Positions 1 to 5,380 of a stretch of DNA of 9,544 nucleotides are shown one piece after another. The position numbers were made by a program, and so were the translations under genes. The notes below the pieces were generated by a model. The model was not told where the DNA came from. It ran no database searches and saw nothing but the letters and a program-made list of their open reading frames with translations. The stretch comes from JBBPYR01 sp038199755 (lineage in GTDB: Bacteria; Chloroflexota; Ktedonobacteria; Ktedonobacterales; Ktedonobacteraceae): NCBI GenBank assembly GCA_038199755.1, contig JBBPYR010000089.1, positions 1 to 9,544 on the forward strand, written 5' to 3'. Position 1 is the first letter of the stretch. Each line of letters begins with the position of its first letter.

Positions 1-12
1 AGATATTCTAGG

Positions 13-41
13 TTGACGCTCCTTAGCTGTTATGATATGAT
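13..41 (+). promoter_or_regulatory. Strong sigma70-type promoter of the acyl-CoA carboxylase gene
   Basis: A -35 box TTGACG (13-18) and a -10 box TATGAT (36-41) are separated by exactly 17 nt. A TG dinucleotide at 33-34 adds an extended -10 element. Each box is one base from consensus. Transcription should start near 48, giving a leader of about 54 nt before the ATG at 102. The placement directly upstream suggests that the carboxylase gene starts its own transcript instead of lying deep in an operon. This is pattern matching by eye; no start site has been mapped. Confidence 0.72.
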
Positions 42-42
42 T

Positions 43-70
43 AAAGTGAGGGCAACGTTGCCAACACTTT
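43..70. promoter_or_regulatory. Interrupted 28-bp dyad over the predicted transcription start (putative operator)
   Basis: The outer arms AAAGTG (43-48) and CACTTT (65-70) are perfect reverse complements. The centre GGCAACGTTGCC (51-62) is a perfect 12-bp palindrome. Only the two pairs between them (49/64 and 50/63) do not match. All arms share one centre, between 56 and 57. The site begins one base after the -10 box and covers the expected +1, where a bound repressor would block transcription. The central palindrome has almost no loop, so a DNA-binding site for a dimeric regulator (for example TetR or GntR type) is more likely than an RNA hairpin. The regulator is not in this window. Confidence 0.6.
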
Positions 71-101
71 CAGCATAGCATCACAGCTAGGGAGCCAAAC
101 T

Positions 102-1709
102 ATGGGCATTATCGAAACACATATAGATCGGAACAGCGCAGAATTTCAGGAAAACACACAGCATTTCCAGCAATTACTTGCTGAACTCCAAGAGCACATA
201 CAGCAGGTGCAACTTGGTGGTGGGCCAGACGCGATAGCCAAACATCGCAAGCGCAACAAATTGCTTGCCCGTGAGCGCATTCAACTGCTCTGCGACCCCG
301 ATACGCCTTTTCTGGAGCTCAGCCCTCTGGCGGCATGGGATATGTATGACAATGATGCTCCTTCAGCAGGCATTGTTACGGGCATCGGACTGGTCGAGGG
401 GCAGGAGTGCATGATTGTTGCCAATGATGCCACGGTCAAAGGCGGCACATACTATCCTATGACCGTCAAAAAGCACCTGCGCGCCCAAGAAATTGCCGAA
501 CAAAATCAGCTCCCTTGCATCTACCTCGTCGATTCGGGCGGTGCCTTCCTGCCATTGCAGGCCGATGTCTTTCCTGATCGCGATCACTTCGGGCGCATCT
601 TCTACAATCAGGCGCGTATGTCTAGCCAGCGCATTCCGCAAATCGCTGCGGTGATGGGGTCCTGCACGGCGGGCGGAGCCTATGTGCCAGCGATGAGCGA
701 CGAAACGATCATTGTGCAGGGCAACGGGACAATCTTCCTCGGAGGGCCACCGCTTGTCAAGGCCGCGACAGGCGAAGAGGTGAGCGCGGAAGACCTGGGC
801 GGTGCTGATGTCCACAGCCGTATCTCTGGCGTCACCGATCATCTTGCGGTCAGCGACTCACACGCCCTCGCCATCTGTCGTAGCATCGTTTCGCATCTCA
901 ATCGTCGCAAGCACATTCCGTGGGACATTCACGCGCCAGAGCCACCGCGCTATGACGCCAACGAACTGTATGGCATCATCCCGAAGGATGGGCGCAAAAG
1001 TTATAACGTGCATGAAGTGATTGCACGACTGGTGGATGGCAGCAAATTTCACGAATTCAAGGAGTTGTACGGCACAACCCTCGTGTGTGGCTTCGCACGT
1101 CTGATGGGCTATCCAGTGGGGATCATCGCCAATAACGGTATCCTGTTCTCGGAAAGCGCGTTGAAGGCCACGCACTTTATCGAGCTGTGCGCGCAACGCC
1201 AAACGCCGCTGATCTTCCTGCAAAACATTACCGGCTTTATGGTTGGTCGCCAATATGAGAACGGCGGCATCGCGAAAGATGGCGCGAAGATGGTGATGGC
1301 GGTGGCAAATGCTCCGGTTCCACGCTTCACGGTTATCATCGGTGGCTCGTTTGGCGCGGGCAACTACGGAATGTGTGGGCGTGCCTATTCGCCGCGCCAA
1401 CTCTGGATGTGGCCGAACGCACGTATCTCGGTGATGGGGGGTCAGCAGGCGGCAACCGTGCTAGCAACAGTGCGCAAAGATGGATTAGAGGCCCGTGGGA
1501 AAACGATGTCGGCAGAAGAAGAGGCCGCCTTTATGCAGCCCATTTTGGACAAATATGAGCTAGAGGGCAACCCATATCACAGTACGGCCCGCCTCTGGGA
1601 TGACGGCATCATCGATCCTCGCGATACGCGCACAGTACTCGGGTTGGGCATTGCGGCTGCGCTCAACGCGCCCATGCCCGATACGCCGTTCGGGGTATTC
1701 AGGATGTAA
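102..1709 (+). CDS. Acyl-CoA carboxylase carboxyltransferase (beta) subunit, methylcrotonyl-CoA carboxylase type
   Basis: This 535-residue protein is a complete biotin-dependent carboxyltransferase subunit. It moves a carboxyl group from carboxybiotin to an acyl-CoA in the cytoplasm, with a separate biotin carboxylase/biotin carrier subunit. The length is usual for MCC/PCC beta subunits. The N-terminal crotonase-like half contains the glycine-rich stretch GSCTAGGAYVPAMSD (186-200) and FLGGPPLVKAATGE (212-225), which resembles MCC more than propionyl-CoA carboxylase. The C-terminal half contains GGSFGAGNYGMCGRAY (414-429), the second oxyanion-hole region, and the family hallmark IDPRDTR (504-510). 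The start is supported by AGGGAG at 89-94, 7 nt before ATG. MCC acts in leucine degradation; related subunits use geranyl-CoA or other acyl-CoAs, so the substrate is inferred. No alpha subunit follows. A strong promoter and dyad precede it. Confidence 0.92.
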   Translation: MGIIETHIDRNSAEFQENTQHFQQLLAELQEHIQQVQLGGGPDAIAKHRKRNKLLARERIQLLCDPDTPFLELSPLAAWDMYDNDAPSAGIVTGIGLVEGQECMIVANDATVKGGTYYPMTVKKHLRAQEIAEQNQLPCIYLVDSGGAFLPLQADVFPDRDHFGRIFYNQARMSSQRIPQIAAVMGSCTAGGAYVPAMSDETIIVQGNGTIFLGGPPLVKAATGEEVSAEDLGGADVHSRISGVTDHLAVSDSHALAICRSIVSHLNRRKHIPWDIHAPEPPRYDANELYGIIPKDGRKSYNVHEVIARLVDGSKFHEFKELYGTTLVCGFARLMGYPVGIIANNGILFSESALKATHFIELCAQRQTPLIFLQNITGFMVGRQYENGGIAKDGAKMVMAVANAPVPRFTVIIGGSFGAGNYGMCGRAYSPRQLWMWPNARISVMGGQQAATVLATVRKDGLEARGKTMSAEEEAAFMQPILDKYELEGNPYHSTARLWDDGIIDPRDTRTVLGLGIAAALNAPMPDTPFGVFRM

Positions 1710-1725
1710 CCGCATGTAGGAAAAA

Positions 1726-1734
1726 TGTTATACT
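1726..1734 (+). promoter_or_regulatory. Extended -10 promoter element for the antitoxin-like gene
   Basis: TG (1726-1727), one base, then TATACT (1729-1734) form an extended -10 element. It lies 17 nt after the carboxylase stop codon and about 47 nt before the next ATG. No good -35 box is present; TGTAAC at 1705-1710 with an 18-nt spacer is the nearest candidate and is weak, which is common for extended -10 promoters. No convincing terminator hairpin separates the two genes, so readthrough from the carboxylase gene is also possible. Confidence 0.45.
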
Positions 1735-1780
1735 AATCTCAATAGGAGTTTTATCGGCATACAGGCGAGGAGGTGCTTGC

Positions 1781-2098
1781 ATGGCCTATCAAATGACCGT
1801 GACATTGACCGATCAAGAATATCAGACACTAGTAGAAGAAGCAGCTAAGAGCGGCAAAAAGCCTGAAGTCTTGCTGCACGATATGATACAGAGTCTCCGA
1901 CCTTCTTCAACGAAGAAATATGCAATGACGGGACGAGAACTAGCAGAAAAGTTATATCGAGAGGGGGTGATACTCAATCTCGCAACTCAAGAACCGTTAA
2001 CAAAAGAGGAGCAAGCTGAACGAGAACGGCTAGCTAAACTATTCTCTGGAGATAAATCTATCTCCGAATTGGTAATTGAGGACCGAGGTCCTTACTAA
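1781..2098 (+). CDS. Small antitoxin-like protein (probable orphan antitoxin of a PIN-toxin pair)
   Basis: The gene encodes 105 residues. The start is well supported: GAGGAGGTG at 1767-1775 is a near-perfect ribosome site, with 7 nt between GGAGG and the ATG. Residues 4-40 read as a short strand (QMTVTLT) followed by two helices, as expected for a ribbon-helix-helix DNA-binding fold. Residues 75-105 are charged and end in SELVIEDRGPY, an ending I associate with antitoxins paired to PIN-domain toxins. The stop overlaps the next ATG (TAATG), a typical coupled toxin-antitoxin arrangement. That next ORF is only 21 codons, so the toxin appears lost. The gene is AT-richer than its left neighbour and uses many AGA and CGA arginine codons where the carboxylase prefers CGC, consistent with later acquisition. 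Function is inferred from layout and sequence style; no catalytic motif exists to confirm it. Confidence 0.6.
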   Translation: MAYQMTVTLTDQEYQTLVEEAAKSGKKPEVLLHDMIQSLRPSSTKKYAMTGRELAEKLYREGVILNLATQEPLTKEEQAERERLAKLFSGDKSISELVIEDRGPY

Positions 2099-2163
2099 TG
2101 GGCATCTACTTCATTGCCACTTCTGAAGGATTAGAGATAGAGAATCCAAACAACTATGCATAA
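2098..2163 (+). pseudogene. Remnant of a PIN-domain toxin gene (internal deletion)
   Basis: This 21-codon ORF starts on the ATG that overlaps the antitoxin stop. Its first residues, MGIYFIATS, closely resemble the usual PIN-toxin start (hydrophobic strand, then the catalytic D in a DTS motif). Its last residues, EGLEIENPNNYA, resemble the C-terminal end of PIN toxins (an EGL..NPN pattern). About 110-120 residues expected between these ends are absent, and no first catalytic aspartate is present. The simplest reading is an in-frame internal deletion that fused the two ends. The alternative is a short leader-like or chance ORF. The reading rests on remembered family patterns, not an alignment, but the exact TAATG coupling supports it. 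The product should have no nuclease activity. Confidence 0.45.
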
Positions 2164-2209
2164 GTGATGCTCTGGAAAGAGGAGATAGGGAAGAGGGTTA
2201 GATGCTGAT

Positions 2210-2563
2210 TTAGACGCCAGCGTAGTCGCGTGCGGCTCGCTGCTTTTTGAGCTGGCTGGAGCGGCGTTTGGTGTCGAGCCGCCGCACGCGACTGGCGTTA
2301 GTGGGCCGTGTGGCCTTACGAGGGACAATTTCCCTCTGTCGTTTCTGTAATTCTTCTGACATGCGCTCAAAGGCCGCTTCCCGATTAGCGTGTTGCGAAC
2401 GCCGCTCGGTTGCCGTCACGCGCACACCCGTTGGCATATGTACCAGACGCACACCTGTCTCAACCTTGTTGCGGTGCTGACCACCTGGCCCGCTGGCAAT
2501 AAAAAATTCTACACTACAGTCGCGTTCCAGCGCGTCACGATCTGTAGGATACCGCGTATCCAC
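2210..2563 (-). CDS. Mini release-factor-like protein with GGQ motif (ArfB-like peptidyl-tRNA hydrolase)
   Basis: This 117-residue protein is a stand-alone catalytic domain of the class I release factor family. It contains SGPGGQHRNK; the GGQ loop (residues 27-29 from the GTG start) triggers peptidyl-tRNA hydrolysis in the ribosomal A site. RRSQHANREAA follows, as in release factors. There is no codon-recognition domain. The last 35 residues are strongly basic (TRPTNASRVRRLDTKRRSSQ and onward), matching the ArfB/YaeJ tail that enters the empty mRNA channel, so a stalled-ribosome rescue role is likely. It lacks the helical insertion of E. coli ArfB and is shorter than that protein (about 140 aa), closer to mitochondrial C12orf65-type factors. 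I chose GTG at 2563 because AGAGGAG (plus-strand 2571-2577) sits 7 nt upstream; an in-frame ATG at 2587 has no such site and would add 8 residues. Confidence 0.82.
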   Translation of the reverse strand: MDTRYPTDRDALERDCSVEFFIASGPGGQHRNKVETGVRLVHMPTGVRVTATERRSQHANREAAFERMSEELQKRQREIVPRKATRPTNASRVRRLDTKRRSSQLKKQRAARDYAGV

Positions 2564-2588
2564 GATGCATCTCCTCTCATAACTCATC

Positions 2589-2606
2589 AGTAGGGATGTC
2601 CCTACT
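2589..2606. promoter_or_regulatory. Perfect 8+8 bp inverted repeat upstream of the mini release factor gene
   Basis: AGTAGGGA (2589-2596) and TCCCTACT (2599-2606) are exact reverse complements with a 2-bp centre. The repeat lies 26 nt upstream of the chosen GTG start and just before the alternative ATG. On the minus strand it abuts and partly overlaps a TATATAGT stretch (plus 2604-2611) that could be the -10 box; TTGTTT with a 19-nt spacer is a weak -35. The 2-bp centre does not suit an RNA hairpin, so a protein-binding site is more likely. The binding protein is unknown. Confidence 0.45.
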
Positions 2607-2809
2607 ATATAGACGTATGAACTCCTTAAGAAACAACAAGTATTCTCATAGTGGTATTCCCGTTCATCTACAGAAGAGTATACTGCCTTTGCGTCCCAAA
2701 ATCGTTATGAAAACGTAGTATAAATAGGCTATTACTATGAGCTTTTTCGCAGCACGTGTTTAATGGAGAACGACCCGCAAGAGAACAGCGTCTTTCGGAA
2801 GGAGTTTTT

Positions 2810-3970
2810 ATGAAAATCGCTCACGTCGCACCACCTTGGTTAGCCATCCCCCCAAAAAATTATGGCGGGACAGAGAGCGTTATTGCCGATTTAGTAGAAG
2901 AGCAGGTCGCGCAAGGGCATGATGTCACCCTTTTTGCCACAGAGGGGACACGCACCTCGGCCAAGCTCATTTCGTTTCTACCCAAGCCGTTGCGCGATGA
3001 AGGTGTTCCCTGGGGCACCCATCTCTCAGCCTTTTATCACCTTTATAATGCCCTGACCTATAAGGGAGACTTCGAGATTATCCACACCCACCTCTCAGCG
3101 AGTGGTGATCTCTATATTCTGCCATTAACCGCCACCATAAGCACACCACACGTAACAACACTACACAGTCGCTTCCCCTTTGACCATGCCCAAAACTGGG
3201 TCGGCAAAGCTGACAATCGCTACATCACGTCATGGGGTCAGGACGTGCCTATGGTGGCAATCAGTGAAAGCGCACGAGCCGACGCACCCGCGGGTGTTCG
3301 GATCATTGCGGTAGTGTACAATGGTCTCGCGCTGAAGGAATATGTTCCCGCCAAAAAGCCACGTGACGACTACCTTGTCTGGCTTGGTCGTTTTTCCCCC
3401 GAAAAAGGTCCACATACCGCCATTGAAGCGGCAAAGAAAGCCCAGAAACCGCTTGTGCTCGCTGGAACCATTGATCGTGGGCATAAGGAATCGATAAGCT
3501 ACTTTCATGACATGATCGAGCCACACGTTGACAACGAACAGATACGCTATATCGGACCCGTCAACAAGAAACAGAAAGTCAATCTCCTCAGCCGGGCCTA
3601 TGGCTTCCTAAATCCCATCGAATGGGAGGAACCGTTTGGGATGGTCATGATAGAAGCAATGGCCGTAGGATGCCCCGTCATTTCGTTTGCACGTGGAGCC
3701 GCACCAGAGCTTATTATCGATGGCAAGACTGGCTTCCTGGTGAAGGATCAAGATGAAATGGTGCAGACAATTCCCAGATTGGCAGAGCTCGATAGACAAG
3801 CCACACGTCAACATGTTGAAGCACATTTCTCATCACATGCGATGGCTGATGGCTATATGAATGTCTATCAGTCCTTGCTTCTCCCTCCTCAGTTGAAAGG
3901 CTCATTAGAGCCTTCTGAACAGGAAGGCATGAGCGGCAATGACGAAGGGTTATCGCTCATCCTCAAGTAG
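2810..3970 (+). CDS. Glycosyltransferase family 4 (GT-B fold, retaining)
   Basis: This 386-residue protein is a complete GT-B glycosyltransferase, probably cytoplasmic or membrane-peripheral, using a nucleotide-activated sugar. The N-terminal acceptor domain starts MKIAHVAPPW, and the glycine-rich turn NYGGTESV (17-24) follows. The C-terminal domain starts near WLGRFSPEKG (191-200), whose R and K usually contact donor phosphates. The GT4 E-x7-E motif is at E274 and E282 in EEPFGMVMIEAMAVGCPV (273-290). No signal peptide or membrane segment is seen. I chose the ATG at 2810 because GGAAGGAG (2797-2804) ends 5 nt before it; the upstream ATG at 2756 lacks a ribosome site and adds 18 unlike residues. 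Possible -10 boxes are TATACT (2679-2684) and TATAAA (2719-2724), both without a good -35. Sugar and acceptor cannot be told; no glycan-cluster partner is adjacent. Confidence 0.88.
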   Translation: MKIAHVAPPWLAIPPKNYGGTESVIADLVEEQVAQGHDVTLFATEGTRTSAKLISFLPKPLRDEGVPWGTHLSAFYHLYNALTYKGDFEIIHTHLSASGDLYILPLTATISTPHVTTLHSRFPFDHAQNWVGKADNRYITSWGQDVPMVAISESARADAPAGVRIIAVVYNGLALKEYVPAKKPRDDYLVWLGRFSPEKGPHTAIEAAKKAQKPLVLAGTIDRGHKESISYFHDMIEPHVDNEQIRYIGPVNKKQKVNLLSRAYGFLNPIEWEEPFGMVMIEAMAVGCPVISFARGAAPELIIDGKTGFLVKDQDEMVQTIPRLAELDRQATRQHVEAHFSSHAMADGYMNVYQSLLLPPQLKGSLEPSEQEGMSGNDEGLSLILK

Positions 3971-3998
3971 AGATAAGAAGAGAGGCTCCTCGTGGTCC

Positions 3999-5153
3999 TT
4001 ATGATTGCACATGATAGTCCAATATCCACATCAGTTGCTTGAGTAGTGTACTCGTAGGCATACGCTTGATGAGGGCGTTGCGTGAAATGGTGAGCAAGCC
4101 ATTCTCTATCTGTACAGCTTGCCCGATAAGATGTGCCATGCTACCGATAGTATTGGCACGTCTGCGTCTGCGCTTTTCATACAGGTTGAGTGCGGCCACA
4201 ATGTTGGACTTCGTACTCAGGCTATCGGCCAGGACAACAGCGTCTTCAATGGCCTGACATGCACCTTGTCCGAGATTGGGCGTCATTGCGTGTGCCGCGT
4301 CACCAAGCAGCGTCACCCGTCCACGACTCCAATGAAGGAGATGTTCGTGCTCATAAATGTCGTTACGCAGAATGTGGGTGTCGTCGGTCGCCTCGATTAC
4401 GGCGGGAATCGGATCATGCCAATCATGGAAGAGGGCCATCAGTTCGTGCTTCCTGCCAAGCGGAGAGTCGTGTGTACCTTCAGGCATATATTTTTGCGCG
4501 AACCAGTAGGCGCGATTATTCGTCATAGGAGTGATGCCAAACTGATAGCCCTTGCCCCAGGCCCAGGTTTCAAGCCCTTTGCGCGAGATCGAAGCCACAC
4601 CCCGCCAGCAAATATAGCCTGCATAGCGTGGTCGCTTCACACTGAATCCTTGCTGGCGAATAATTGAGTGAATGCCGTCGGCACCGATCAGGAGGTCTGC
4701 CCGTGCTTCCTTGCCATCAGCGAAGCGGACACGCACCTCATGGGCATCTTGCGTGAATCCTACACAGGTTGTGCCGAGATGAATGCACCTCTTATCTAGG
4801 GAGGAAAGCAGAGCCACCAGCAATTCTGCTCGATGCACCACCATATTGATGGTTCCCAGTTGTTGAAGCAGTTCTTCCATGCGCAGATCAACCAGAATAT
4901 CGCCACGCCAAGTGGTTACGCTGCCTGCGGTCACGGATTCGCCTAGCACATCGATCACATCGGTCAGTCCCAGAGCGTGTAAGGCCCTTAAAGCGTTCGT
5001 CCATAGGGGAAGTCCTGAACCCACCTCGCGTAGCTCATCTGCACGCTCAAAAACATCAACCTCAATACCTGCCCGTTGCAGGGCAAGGGCTGCTGTCACG
5101 CCACCAATGCCACCACCAATAATGATTGCTCGTTTGTTAGCACGCGCTTGCAT
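3999..5153 (-). CDS. FAD-dependent monooxygenase (class A aromatic-hydroxylase family)
   Basis: This 384-residue protein is a complete single-component flavoprotein monooxygenase of the PHBH/UbiH/salicylate-hydroxylase-like family, which uses NAD(P)H and O2 to hydroxylate or epoxidise an organic substrate. Residues 9-36 form the FAD-binding Rossmann start, with GGGIGG (13-18) and the ribose-binding E36 in VFERA. VHRAEL (106-111) carries the conserved Arg. GADGIHS (157-163) is the DG motif for FAD/NAD(P)H, and GDAAHAMTPNLGQG (284-297) is the GD motif contacting the FAD ribityl chain. No key residue is missing. AGGAG (plus 5160-5164) lies 6 nt upstream of the ATG. The gene is monocistronic here, convergent with the glycosyltransferase (28-nt gap) and divergent from the EccC gene. 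The substrate is not predictable; zeaxanthin-epoxidase-like and phenolic substrates are both possible. Confidence 0.88.
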   Translation of the reverse strand: MQARANKRAIIIGGGIGGVTAALALQRAGIEVDVFERADELREVGSGLPLWTNALRALHALGLTDVIDVLGESVTAGSVTTWRGDILVDLRMEELLQQLGTINMVVHRAELLVALLSSLDKRCIHLGTTCVGFTQDAHEVRVRFADGKEARADLLIGADGIHSIIRQQGFSVKRPRYAGYICWRGVASISRKGLETWAWGKGYQFGITPMTNNRAYWFAQKYMPEGTHDSPLGRKHELMALFHDWHDPIPAVIEATDDTHILRNDIYEHEHLLHWSRGRVTLLGDAAHAMTPNLGQGACQAIEDAVVLADSLSTKSNIVAALNLYEKRRRRRANTIGSMAHLIGQAVQIENGLLTISRNALIKRMPTSTLLKQLMWILDYHVQS

Positions 5154-5196
5154 GCAATGCTCCTCTAGTTTTTATGCTTGTGTTTTAGCCATACAT

Positions 5197-5225
5197 AGTA
5201 TAGACAAAAGCATGAGACAGTTCAA
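5197..5225 (-). promoter_or_regulatory. Sigma70-type promoter of the FAD monooxygenase gene
   Basis: Read on the minus strand, TTGAAC (plus 5225-5220) and TATACT (plus 5202-5197) are separated by exactly 17 nt. The -35 matches four of six consensus bases, starting TTGA, and the -10 matches five of six. Transcription would start near plus 5190, giving a leader of about 37 nt before the ATG at 5153. The element fits the orientation and position of the monooxygenase gene well. It leaves about 155 nt for the divergent EccC gene's own control region. Confidence 0.58.
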
Positions 5226-5380
5226 GAGTAAGCACGTGGGGATGGCAGTATTGACGAAGCAACCACGCCAGCAAGGGCCATCGTCATATCACAAAGCGAG
5301 GAGTAGGGACCTTTAGCACTTCTTCTTTCGCGCAATTGTTACGAATGTAGAGTATAAGAGACCAACGTGAATAGTATGAA

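Noticed and set aside
858..1400. A 180-codon minus-strand ORF inside the carboxylase gene, and a 159-codon one at 363-842
   Set aside because: Both are antisense to a gene with unmistakable carboxyltransferase motifs, have no ribosome site of note and give no recognisable protein; they follow from the codon bias of the real gene.
2164..2209. Possible hairpin CTCT-GGAA-AGAG at 2170-2181 as a terminator after the toxin remnant
   Set aside because: A 4-bp stem without a T run is too weak to call.
2756..2809. Upstream in-frame ATG that would add 18 residues to the glycosyltransferase
   Set aside because: No ribosome site precedes it, the added residues do not resemble a GT4 N-terminus, and the ATG at 2810 has a strong site and a typical MKIAHVAPP start.
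3971..3998. Possible terminator between the convergent glycosyltransferase and monooxygenase genes (GAGG-CT-CCTC at 3982-3991)
   Set aside because: The stem is only 4 bp with a 2-nt loop and there is no convincing T tract on either strand.
4119..4667. A 182-codon plus-strand ORF, and another at 4879-5316, opposite the monooxygenase gene
   Set aside because: Antisense shadows of a complete flavoprotein gene, with no ribosome site of note and no recognisable motif.
5251..5256. TTGACG as a -35 box for the EccC gene
   Set aside because: No -10-like hexamer occurs 16-19 nt downstream.
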